Origin: an uncultured bacterium
Lineage (GTDB): Bacteria > Atribacterota > Atribacteria > Atribacterales > Caldatribacteriaceae
NCBI GenBank assembly: GCA_937139415.1
Contig: CAKZPS010000063.1
Location: 1-64,000, forward strand
Direction: 5' to 3'
DNA: 64,000 nt
Shown here: positions 1-8,145 of the stretch, piece after piece
How positions within the stretch are numbered: position 1 is the first letter of the stretch
How the letters are laid out: every line of letters starts with the position of its first letter
Made by a program: the position numbers and the translations under genes
The notes under the pieces: model-generated
What the model was told of the DNA's origin: nothing
The model's database searches: none
What the model saw: only the letters and a program-made list of their open reading frames with translations

Positions 1-140
1 AATTGTATAACAAACACTGGATGGCGAGGTCTCTTCATTTCTTTATCCTGGAACCCCTACGATAAGTTTACACTAAGTTCGGTGAGTCACAAGGCGGAAG
101 GAGGCCAGTTTTACTGGATTTTAACGAAGAATGGCGATGG

Positions 141-1085
141 GTGGTGGCGGTAAAGATCGGTGTGCGCCGGGTTCATGTGGGTTTGGCCAACCTCGACGGT
201 CACATGAAAGCCAAGGAAGTGACTCCCCTTGTTTCTCATGATCCCAAAAAGGTTGTGGATCAAGTTCGCGAGCTTGTTGCTCGGCTTTTAGCACAGTGTA
301 CTCCTCAGGAAGTTATTGGCATGGGAATATGTTGTCCGGGTATCATCGACACCAAGAAAGGGGAAGTTATCAAAGCGGTCAATCTTCACTGGCACCACGT
401 TCCCTTACGGCAAATGTTCTCTTTGCATTTTCCCTGGCCGGTATTTGTAGAAAATAGTATGGATACCGGGGCTTTAGGAGAGAAGTGGTTTGGGAGTGGG
501 AAAGATGTTCAGGACCTTCTTTACATTAGTTTGGGCAATGGAATTGGAGCAGGGATTATTTCCCATGGTGAGCTCCTCGAAGGATATCAACATGCGGCAG
601 GGGAATTCGGACACACCAGTATCGATCTCGATGGACTGCTCTGTCCCTGTGGCAATCGGGGGTGCGTCGAGCTCTATGCTTCTGCTCCGGCCATTGTCCG
701 TAGAGCCTGCGCGTACCTCGAGAAAGGAGGAGAAACACGTATTCGAGAGGTGTGGGATGAGGGTAGTGAAGAGCTCACCTGCGAAGTGATCGATAAAGCG
801 GCTCGTCTCGGTGACCCGTTTGCCCTCAAGCTGTGGCAAGAAACAGGCGAGCTTTTAGGTCGAGCTATTGCTAATTTAGTCAATCTCTTGGATCCAGAAA
901 TAGTGGTTATTGGAGGAGGTCTTTCGCTCGCCCATCCTATTCTTCTTGACACTATTGCAGCGGTGATTTGGGATACCACTGCTTCGTTGCACGAACGAAA
1001 AGTGGAGGTACGGAGGGCTTTTTTTGGTCGGGATTCAGGTCTTGTTGGCGCTGCAGTACTCACCATAGAGCGGATTTTTGCCTAA
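141..1085 (+). CDS. ROK-family protein, C-terminal part of a NagC/XylR-type repressor
   Basis: Carries a ROK domain. The segment GEFGHTSIDL followed by CPCGNRGCVE is the ROK zinc-binding signature (His plus three Cys). The N-terminal IGVRRVHVGLANLDG lacks the DxGGT phosphate-binding motif of sugar kinases, which suits a regulator rather than a kinase. In the same frame, codons from 66 to 140 encode GRRPVLLDFN, the usual linker between the winged-helix and ROK domains of XylR/NagC repressors. A stop at 63-65 closes this frame, and a possible helix remnant (TPTIS) lies in another frame at about 42-60. The HTH part is therefore truncated or frameshifted, and the GTG at 141 is only the first usable start. 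It sits upstream of the amino-sugar cluster, its likely target. Domain identity is firm; whether the gene still works is doubtful. Confidence 0.75.
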   Translation: MVAVKIGVRRVHVGLANLDGHMKAKEVTPLVSHDPKKVVDQVRELVARLLAQCTPQEVIGMGICCPGIIDTKKGEVIKAVNLHWHHVPLRQMFSLHFPWPVFVENSMDTGALGEKWFGSGKDVQDLLYISLGNGIGAGIISHGELLEGYQHAAGEFGHTSIDLDGLLCPCGNRGCVELYASAPAIVRRACAYLEKGGETRIREVWDEGSEELTCEVIDKAARLGDPFALKLWQETGELLGRAIANLVNLLDPEIVVIGGGLSLAHPILLDTIAAVIWDTTASLHERKVEVRRAFFGRDSGLVGAAVLTIERIFA

Positions 1086-1119
1086 GGTGTGAATATGAGA
1101 TTGAAAGGAGGGGAGGAGA

Positions 1120-2253
1120 ATTTTATTACCCCGAGAAAGAATCTATGAGCTTCTCAAAAGACGAAAGAAGAGTCAAACGATTTCTTGGAGTTTCTTATTT
1201 GGAGCTACTCCCTCTTTTACCCCCTTGTTCTGGCAAAAATTTGTAGCGCAAACTGGGATCCGAGATGTTGCCGAGCACTTCGACTTTGAGGTTCGCATTG
1301 CCCACTCTGAGGACAGTGATCCCCTCTTCCACACTACCAGTGCGAATTACGGAATCAAGATGGTGTCAAATGGTATCGGGAGAGACTTTTTCTCGGAACC
1401 ACTCCCCCCAGAGGTAAATTTTACCCCTTGGGGGGTAGCGCTCCTCCCTTGGCCAGAAAACCCAGGTTGCGAAAAAATGTTTCACCCCTTAGCTGGAGTA
1501 AGGGCGCTTAAAGAAATAGAGGAATACCCTGTTCCTGATATTGATGAAGAGAGCATAGAAAAAGTTCGCCATAAAGCCGAGCAGATTCGTAACCGAGGTT
1601 ATCTTTCGGCTTCCTATTGTGGGAGTATATATGAATGGTGTCATTGGTTACGCGGTATGGAAGATTTTATGATTGATCTCTTGGCAAATCCTTCTTTCGC
1701 TCATCTCCTCATCGAAAAAGTTGCTACTTTTAGTGAGCGGCTTACTCGAGTTCATGCTCAGTGTGGGGTGGATTTACTCTGTTTTTATGATGACTACGGT
1801 ATGCAGGATCGATTGCAGATTCCTCCCAAAATTTGGCGAGAATTTTTGAAGCCTTGGTGGACGAGGATTATTGCTTCTCTCCGCCATGATTATCCTGAGT
1901 GTCTCTTTTTTCTCCACTCCTGTGGTAAGATCGAGGAAATCCTTCCCGATTTAGTAGAAGTAGGTTTTGACGTGGTTCATCCTTTGCAACCGGAATGTCA
2001 TAACCTTCAAAAGATAGTAGAAGACTACCGTGATAGGTTGACTTTCTGGGGTACGGTGAGCGCTCAAAATACCCTCCCCTTAGGAAGTGGCGAAGACGTC
2101 GCACGAGAAATAACCCATCGTGTCAAACTTGCCTTGGCCAATGGGAATTTGATCGTTTCTCCTTCCAATACTCTTGGGCCTGAAACCCCGGTAGAAAATG
2201 TGTTAATTTTTGCCGAGGTGTGCCAAAGAGTGAGGAGTGGTGAGAGGGGGTGA
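1120..2253 (+). CDS. Uroporphyrinogen decarboxylase (URO-D/MtaA-fold) family protein
   Basis: URO-D superfamily barrel protein of about 377 residues. The most conserved stretches are HSCGKIEEILPDLVEVGFD, then VHPLQPE and LTFWGTVSAQ. In methyl-corrinoid transferases of this fold (MtaA, CmuA) a His-x-Cys pair binds zinc, and HSC here could do the same. It is unlikely to be the haem enzyme HemE: there are no haem genes nearby and it heads a sugar operon. Start choice is odd. The reading frame with family-like residues (RERIYELLKRRKKSQ) extends upstream of any ATG, GTG or TTG, to an ATT at 1120 placed six bases after the strong ribosome site AAAGGAGGGG. The first TTG in frame is at 1225 and would cut off 35 residues. 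The substrate is unknown. Confidence 0.72.
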   Translation: MLLPRERIYELLKRRKKSQTISWSFLFGATPSFTPLFWQKFVAQTGIRDVAEHFDFEVRIAHSEDSDPLFHTTSANYGIKMVSNGIGRDFFSEPLPPEVNFTPWGVALLPWPENPGCEKMFHPLAGVRALKEIEEYPVPDIDEESIEKVRHKAEQIRNRGYLSASYCGSIYEWCHWLRGMEDFMIDLLANPSFAHLLIEKVATFSERLTRVHAQCGVDLLCFYDDYGMQDRLQIPPKIWREFLKPWWTRIIASLRHDYPECLFFLHSCGKIEEILPDLVEVGFDVVHPLQPECHNLQKIVEDYRDRLTFWGTVSAQNTLPLGSGEDVAREITHRVKLALANGNLIVSPSNTLGPETPVENVLIFAEVCQRVRSGERG

Positions 2254-2328
2254 AAGGAAAGACATTTTTCCGAGACGAGTGCAAAATGGGAAAGTGAAGA
2301 ATAAGGAGAAAACAAAGGAGGTGTGCTC

Positions 2329-3350
2329 ATGAGAAAATCATGGATATGGATAGTGGGAGTTTTATTCTTGATGACGGTGCTTTTTCCCTTAGGGAGCATG
2401 GCGGTAGAAAAAACCTATACTGTGGGCGTGGTCATTCCTTATGAGATTGGATGGTTTACAGCTTTCCACAAAGGTTTTGAACAGATAGCGAATAGAGAAA
2501 ACGTCAAACTGGTGTGGCAGTACCACAACTATAAAGCAGATGATGAAACTAAGGCCGTTCAGAATTTGATCACGATGGGAGTGGATGCGAGATCGATTTA
2601 ACCGCAGTAACCCCTTCCAGCGCCGAATATTCTTGTCGATTAGCGAGTGAGGCAAACATTCCCATTCAGATTACCGAAAGCGGCATTGCCGAAGGGAAGG
2701 GGAAACCAATAGCCGACATCGATTTTAACTGGTTCGATGTATATCGTACCGTCACTACCAGCCTTCGTCGTGATGTGCCGGGTGAGTTGAAAATCATTTG
2801 GATTCAGGGTTTCGCCGGCGCTCCACCGGTTATTCAAGGGATCCAGGGATTTATGGATACCATAAAGACCTTAGAAGGCATAAGTTTGGCTACTGACGTT
2901 CAATATGGTGATTACGCCACTGCTCCTTCCCTCAACATCATTAAGACCTTGGTTCAATCGGGATTGGAATTCAATGTGGCCATTGGAGCATGCCAAGAAA
3001 TTACTGAGGGGATTATCCAGGGTTTGCGAGAGGAGAATGTGGATCTCGATAAGGTGGTCATCGTGACGGTAAATGGTGGTCCTATGGATGTAGAAAATCT
3101 GAAAAAGGGTTACATCGATTATGTTCTCAGCCTTTCTCCTGGACTCCATGGCATGATTTGTGCTCAAAATCTCATCAATTACCTCAAGGGAAGGGAGTAT
3201 CAGAAAAAGAGCTACTCCCCAATTGTGTGGTGTAGCAGGGAAGACTGGGAGGAAAAACTCATTCCTTGGTTCCTCGATGAAAGCTGGTTCCCAGTAGTCG
3301 AAGAGTTTGTGAAAACTGGTCAGTATAAACCAGAATTGAGGGTAAAGTGA
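2329..3350 (+). pseudogene. Sugar ABC transporter substrate-binding protein (frameshifted)
   Basis: Periplasmic binding protein type 1 (ribose/galactose class). It begins at the ATG at 2329, after AAAGGAGG, with a signal peptide (MRKSWIWIVGVLFLM, cleavage near SMA-VEK). The mature part starts YTVGVVIPYEIGWFTAFHKGF. Reading breaks at 2589-2592, where GAGA stands in place of GA. Removing one GA gives VDAIDLTAVTPSS and a continuous protein of 339 residues through to 3350. Binding-domain segments AIGACQEITEGI and VIVTVNGGP follow. It is the first component of an RbsB-RbsA-RbsC-type importer with the next two genes. The two-base slip leaves only about 90 residues in frame, so the transporter should lack its receptor unless the indel is a sequence error. 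Confidence 0.8.
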
Positions 3351-3384
3351 AAAGGGGAGGAGGGGTAACCCCCTCCCTTTTCCT
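3350..3384 (+). terminator. Stem-loop after the binding-protein gene
   Basis: AAAAGGGG... pairs with ...CCCTTTT around a TAA loop, with one or two bulged bases, directly after the stop codon of the binding-protein gene and before the ATPase gene. Such intercistronic stems usually stabilise the upstream message or cause partial termination, so that the binding protein is made in excess of the membrane subunits. A short T run follows. Confidence 0.6.
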
Positions 3385-3407
3385 TATGGAAAGTGATTGA
3401 GGAGGTT

Positions 3408-4938
3408 TTGTTTCCCTTGTCTCACGAAGGATATATCTTACAGGTAAAAGCGTTAAGTAAAAGTTACCCCGGTGTTCAAGCGCTTGGTAGAGTGGACTTT
3501 GATGTTGCTTTGGGAGAAGTGCACGCACTTGTGGGGCAGAATGGTGCAGGGAAATCAACCCTCATTGAAATCATCGCCGGTACTCTTCATCCCGATTCCG
3601 GTGAGATCTTCTATGAGAACAGAATGTATCCTCATTTAGACCCCTGGCAATCTATCCAACTTGGTATTCAAACGGTGTACCAGGAAAACCAGCTGGTTGA
3701 GGAATTGAGTGTAGCTGAAAACGTGTATCTCTAATCTTCCGATACGAAGGGGAAACATTGTTGACTACGCTGGTTGTCGTCGGATGACTCAAACCCTCAT
3801 GGCTGAGTTAGGAATCGCTATTGCTCCGGAACGAAAAGTGAGTGATCTCTCGTTTGTAGAAAAAAAGTTAGTGAGCATTGCCAAGGCTTTTGCTCGTCCG
3901 GTAAAACTCCTCATTTTGGATGAACCGACCGCCTCGCTTGACAAATGCGGAAAGGATATTCTTTTCAGAATTATAGGCCATCACAAGGCAAAAGGAATGA
4001 GCGTCATTTATATTTCTCACAATTTAAAAGAAGTTTTCGAAATCTGTGATCGAGTGACCATTTTGAAAGACGGGAAAAAGGTGGCTACGCATCAGGTACG
4101 CGATGTTACTATGGATGACGTGATCCGCGAGATGATTGGGAGTTCCCAGGTTACGTTATACAAAAGGGAATTCCATCAGGCGTTGAGACGCGATGAAGAA
4201 ATTTTAGAAATCCTAAATTATAGTAAGCGAGGCGTGATACGTGATGTTTCCTTTAAAGTGAAAAAGGGGGAAATCTTTGGGCTCGCTGGTCTTGTAGGTT
4301 CCGGTCGTACCGAGCTTGTGCGTATGATCTTCGGCCTTGATCCCAAAGATTCGGGACGATTAGTTTATCGGGGCAGTGATATTACCCCTTACAATCCTTA
4401 TGACGCCATTCATAAAAGCATTGGTTATCTCACTGAGGACCGGAAATTTGACGGTCTTCTCCTCTCTCGTCCGGTGACTGAAAATATCAGTTTGGCTTCA
4501 CTTGCACGAGATAGAAAATTCTTTCTTAACCTGCAAGAGGAGATACGATTCGCAGTCAATCTGAAACAGAAACTGAACATTAAAACTCCCTCTGTTTCTC
4601 AGCTTGCCATGAATCTGAGCGGGGGTAATCAGCAAAAAGTAGTTCTCGCCAAATGGTTACTCACTGCTGCAGAGATTTTAATCTTTGATGAACCGACGGT
4701 GGGAGTGGATGTAGGGGCTAAGGCGGAGATCTATCGCATGATTGAAGATTTGACCCGCCAAGGGAAGATTATCATTCTCATTTCTTCTGATAATCCGGAA
4801 TTAGTGGCGCTCTGCGACAGGGTAGGCGTGATGCGCAATGGGAAGTTGGTGGTGATTCTCGAAGGCAACGAGCTCACCGAGGAGAATATTTTGCGTTATT
4901 CCATGGGGGTATGTGAGGGAATGGAGGTGCAACGGTAA
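3408..4938 (+). pseudogene. Sugar ABC transporter ATP-binding protein, two-domain RbsA/MglA type (frameshifted)
   Basis: Tandem ATPase of monosaccharide importers. Domain 1 has Walker A GQNGAGKST and Walker B LLILDEPTASL. Domain 2 has the degenerate GLVGSGRTEL typical of the second RbsA domain, the signature LSGGNQQKVVLAKWL and FDEPTVGVDVG. Reading is interrupted at 3729-3732: the sequence has CTCT where CTCTCT would give NVYLSNLPIRRG and an unbroken protein of 510 residues. The loss of one CT is a slippage-type deletion. TTG codons at 3408 or 3417, after GAGGAGG, are the likely start. The gene ends one base into the permease start (TAATG), so the two were translationally coupled. Confidence 0.82.
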
Positions 4939-5936
4939 TGGATGAACTTACTCTTTCTCTCCGGCAAAAAGCTCTAAGAGAACAGGCGTATGTGTTACTC
5001 ATTCTCATTTTGGTTATTTCGGTTATTACCACCATTGTCAACCCTCGCTTCGTTCACCCTCAAAATATTATTAACATTTTTCAGCAAATAGCCGTTTTGG
5101 GGATTGTGGCGAGCGGAGTAGGAATGTTGCTCGTTTCTGGGCATGTGGATATTTCGGTAGGGACGCAGGTTTCACTCCTTGGGGTTATCTTTGCCATGCT
5201 CATTCAGAGAATACTCGGTCTTCCTGAGGGGAACGTAGCGCTTTGGCGTCAGACCTTTGCTTATCCTATTGCCTTTGCTTGTACTTTGGTGGTGGGGTTT
5301 CTGGTTGGTCTTGCGACTGGAATCACGGTGGTAAAATCCCGCGCCAGTTCATTCATCATTTCTTTGGGGTTTATGTCTGCATACCATGGCTTAGCGTTGT
5401 TGGTGACCGGAGGAGCTTCGTACATGCTTTTTGGAAGATTTGAGACTTTGGGCAGAGGACGTGTGTTCCACTATCTTCCTATCTCCATCCTCTTCTTTCT
5501 CGGAGTAGTCGTTTTGTCACACGTTATTCTCAAATATTTTCGATACGGAAGGTTCCTTTATGCCATTGGGAGTAATAGGAGAGCGGCGCACGTTTCGGGA
5601 ATCAATACCGATCGAGTGGTTATCCAAGCCTATATCGTAGTGGGTATCTTGAATGCTTTAGCAGCTATTATCCTCATTTCGCGGGTAGGTTCGGCTTTAG
5701 CCACTACCGGTGATACGTATGCCTTGGATGCACTGGCTTCGGTCATCGTTGGAGGGGTATCGCTTTCGGGGGGAAAGGGTGGCGCACTCAACATATTCTT
5801 GGGGGTGGTATTAATCGGTTTAATTGGTAACGCCCTCATCATTATGAATGTTAATCCCTATGCTCGAGATCTCGTGATCGGTCTCATCATCATTGCTGCG
5901 GTAACCTTGAGTCAACTCTCAGAGACAAGAAGATAG
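4938..5936 (+). CDS. Sugar ABC transporter permease, RbsC type
   Basis: Inner-membrane permease of the ribose/xylose/galactose class (BPD_transp_2), 332 residues with about eight to ten hydrophobic helices. The family motifs SGHVDISVGTQVSLLGV (near residue 70) and AIGSNRRAAHVSGINTD (near 210) are present, as is the late glycine-rich VIVGGVSLSGGKGG. The start ATG overlaps the ATPase stop by one base. It is intact although the receptor and ATPase genes before it are frameshifted, so import through this system is probably lost or depends on other ATPases. The substrate is likely an amino sugar or related hexose, judging from the NagB/NagA homologues that follow. Confidence 0.88.
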   Translation: MDELTLSLRQKALREQAYVLLILILVISVITTIVNPRFVHPQNIINIFQQIAVLGIVASGVGMLLVSGHVDISVGTQVSLLGVIFAMLIQRILGLPEGNVALWRQTFAYPIAFACTLVVGFLVGLATGITVVKSRASSFIISLGFMSAYHGLALLVTGGASYMLFGRFETLGRGRVFHYLPISILFFLGVVVLSHVILKYFRYGRFLYAIGSNRRAAHVSGINTDRVVIQAYIVVGILNALAAIILISRVGSALATTGDTYALDALASVIVGGVSLSGGKGGALNIFLGVVLIGLIGNALIIMNVNPYARDLVIGLIIIAAVTLSQLSETRR

Positions 5937-5947
5937 GAGGGATAGAC

Positions 5948-6910
5948 ATGGAAAAGATTACTCTTCTCAACACTATTGAGGAGTCTCTTTTTGAGGATTT
6001 TTTCCCTAAAGCCTGGGATTTGAAGCGTATCGATTGGTGTTGTAGTCGAAAACCGGAAGAAGTGCATGTGAGAGAAGCATGGTGGCATAAGGACTTTGAA
6101 CCGGTGAGTTGCCCCACCTTGGGTGATTTTAATACTCTCATGGGACATGAAATTGCTTATCAGATCAGATTGGCCAAGGAAGAAGGGAGAGATTTAATTC
6201 TCGTTCTCTCGGTCGGTCCTATGGGGATGTACCGATGGACGGTAGAGTTTCTTAAACGCTGGGGGGTAGATTGTAGCCACGTTCACGGATTCAACATGGA
6301 TGAATGGTGTGACGCGGAAGGAAACACTCTTCCTGCCAACGATCCTAGAGCATTTCGTAACACCATGGAGTCGGCGCTCTATGGACCCTTGGGGAACTTA
6401 ACCGTTCCGGAGAGACAACGCCACTTCGCCACCAAAGAGGAACTCCCTACCTATGCTGAGCGCATCGGAGAACTCCGTGCTCAGGGAGCGAAGTTTGTTC
6501 TCATCTATGGCATTGGTTGGGTATTCCATATTGCCTTTTGGGAACCTCATTTCGCTTCGGACTATGCCAGTATGGAGGAGTGGCTCCAACCAACGCATCG
6601 CATCGCGGCGAAACTTCACCCCCTAACTATTATTCAAAATTCCATTACCAGCTTTAGAAGTCGTATCACTTTGGTGCCTGCAAGAGCGAATACCATTGGA
6701 CCGGGTATTTTTGTGAAAGCCGATTATACCATCGGTGGGGTAGATGGATATCTTCCCTGTCGGAATATGATGTATCAGGCACAAGCCCTGTGGGTTACTC
6801 TCAAGTATGGTCCTTGTATGTGGATTCCCTCCTCGGTGATGCCTCGGCTTCCCGGCAAACTGTTCTTCGTAGCTCCTCTGGCCGGACCCTTAGAACCAGA
6901 AGTTAATTGA
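5948..6910 (+). CDS. Glucosamine-6-phosphate deaminase/isomerase-like protein (divergent NagB)
   Basis: SIS/NagB-type sugar isomerase fold, 320 residues, longer than the 240-265 of usual NagB. GFNMDEW matches the segment with the catalytic Asp of the LDEY motif. GIGWVFHIAFWEP aligns with GVGNDGHIAFNEP of E. coli NagB. The His and Glu of the relay are kept, but the Asp just before them (D141 in E. coli) is Val here. The reaction may therefore differ from deamination of glucosamine 6-phosphate, or the enzyme may act on another aldose or ketose phosphate. It starts at an ATG 11 bases after the permease stop, with GGAGG upstream, and is followed by nagA, which supports a role in amino-sugar breakdown. 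Confidence 0.7.
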   Translation: MEKITLLNTIEESLFEDFFPKAWDLKRIDWCCSRKPEEVHVREAWWHKDFEPVSCPTLGDFNTLMGHEIAYQIRLAKEEGRDLILVLSVGPMGMYRWTVEFLKRWGVDCSHVHGFNMDEWCDAEGNTLPANDPRAFRNTMESALYGPLGNLTVPERQRHFATKEELPTYAERIGELRAQGAKFVLIYGIGWVFHIAFWEPHFASDYASMEEWLQPTHRIAAKLHPLTIIQNSITSFRSRITLVPARANTIGPGIFVKADYTIGGVDGYLPCRNMMYQAQALWVTLKYGPCMWIPSSVMPRLPGKLFFVAPLAGPLEPEVN

Positions 6911-6923
6911 GGGAAGACCCAGG

Positions 6924-8129
6924 GTGATTTGTGCTCTTTTACTCTACGGAGGCAAAGTGATCGCCGAGGCAAAAACTCTTCCTCGGGGTTATGTTGCTAT
7001 TGAGGAAGGTCGTATCGTGTCCTTGGGTGAGGACTGGACCGGTGTTGAGGCCCACCAGAAGATCGATGTTTCCCGTTACATCGTTACCCCTGGATTCATT
7101 GATATGCATACTCATGGTATTTTTGAAGTCAATTTCGTAGAGGATAACCTGGAATCGATGCTACGAGGAATCAAGCATTACTTCACCTTTGGAGTGACCC
7201 GAGTAGTAGCCTCGACCATTTCTCGACCTTTGGAGAAGACCGTAGAGCAGATCAAGCGGTTACGACGGGTGAAAGAGGAAAGTGAGTACTGTGCGCTTCT
7301 CCATGGGGTACACCTTGAGGGTCCGTGGCTCGCTCCCCGGTGTCAAGGTGGGCACTCCTTAGAGTATTTACGATTGCCAACGGAAGAAGATGTGACCTTC
7401 GTATTAGAAGAAGTCGGTGACATGATTACCAGCGTGACTTTTGCTCCTGAATTACCCAAGGCGGTTTGGCTTACCGAGGCTTTGGCCCAACGCGGCATTC
7501 TTCCCATCATCGGTCATACCGAAGCTTCTTATGAAGAGGCAGAGAGAGTCATCCTTGCTGGTGCTCGACACGTCACGCATATGTACGATGGTATCTTGGG
7601 GTACAGGGAAAATCCTGACGAAGCTTTAGTCATGCTTCCCGGTGTCGAAACCGCCGTGTTGTACTACGATACGGTGAGTGTAGAACTCATCGGTTGTCCG
7701 ATTCATGTACCAAAACCATTTTTTCAATTTATCCATAAAGTTAAACCGATGGATAAGAAAGTTTTAGTTACCGATTCTTTATCTGGAGCGGGTATGGGAG
7801 AAGGGACTGTTCTTAGGTATAAGGACGGTCGCCGGGTGAGGGTGATCGAGGGGGTAGTGCGTATGATTGATGAGGATCCCACCATTGATGGAAATCTCAC
7901 CGGGAGCGCGGTGACCATGAACATTGCCCTGCAACGACTCAGGGAGTACACCGGGATATCCTTGGAAGAAGCTTTGCGCTGGGCTACTCTCAATCCGGCA
8001 AAAGTTTTGGGTATCGACCACGAGACAGGGAGTATCGCGATCGGAAAACGTGCTGATATAGCCGTGATCGATGACTCTTTCGACGTTCAGTATACCTTTT
8101 TACCTGGTGAGATGGTATTTCGCAAGTGA
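6924..8129 (+). CDS. nagA: N-acetylglucosamine-6-phosphate deacetylase
   Basis: Amidohydrolase that removes acetate from GlcNAc-6-phosphate in the cytoplasm, 401 residues. Metal-binding and catalytic elements are visible in order: GFIDMHTHG (HxH), HLEGPWL (Glu ligand), IGHTEASYEEA and HVTHMYDG (His ligands), and VTDSLSGAG (catalytic Asp). The C-terminal segment DGNLTGSAVTMNIA is typical of NagA, and the closing GKRADIAVID is typical of amidohydrolases. It starts at GTG 6924, 14 bases after the NagB-like stop. With the NagB-like enzyme it would convert GlcNAc-6-phosphate towards fructose-6-phosphate; a related N-acyl sugar phosphate is possible. Intact. Confidence 0.88.
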   Translation: MICALLLYGGKVIAEAKTLPRGYVAIEEGRIVSLGEDWTGVEAHQKIDVSRYIVTPGFIDMHTHGIFEVNFVEDNLESMLRGIKHYFTFGVTRVVASTISRPLEKTVEQIKRLRRVKEESEYCALLHGVHLEGPWLAPRCQGGHSLEYLRLPTEEDVTFVLEEVGDMITSVTFAPELPKAVWLTEALAQRGILPIIGHTEASYEEAERVILAGARHVTHMYDGILGYRENPDEALVMLPGVETAVLYYDTVSVELIGCPIHVPKPFFQFIHKVKPMDKKVLVTDSLSGAGMGEGTVLRYKDGRRVRVIEGVVRMIDEDPTIDGNLTGSAVTMNIALQRLREYTGISLEEALRWATLNPAKVLGIDHETGSIAIGKRADIAVIDDSFDVQYTFLPGEMVFRK

Positions 8130-8145
8130 CAAGGAGGAGTGCATT

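Noticed and set aside
968-1246. 92-codon frame at the start of the UroD-like gene
   Set aside because: It overlaps the end of the ROK gene and the UroD start out of frame; its residues do not fit any family, whereas the other frame gives a UroD N-terminus.
1120-2253. Assignment of the UroD-like gene as hemE
   Set aside because: No haem genes nearby, sugar-operon context, and a His-x-Cys segment more like MtaA-type proteins.
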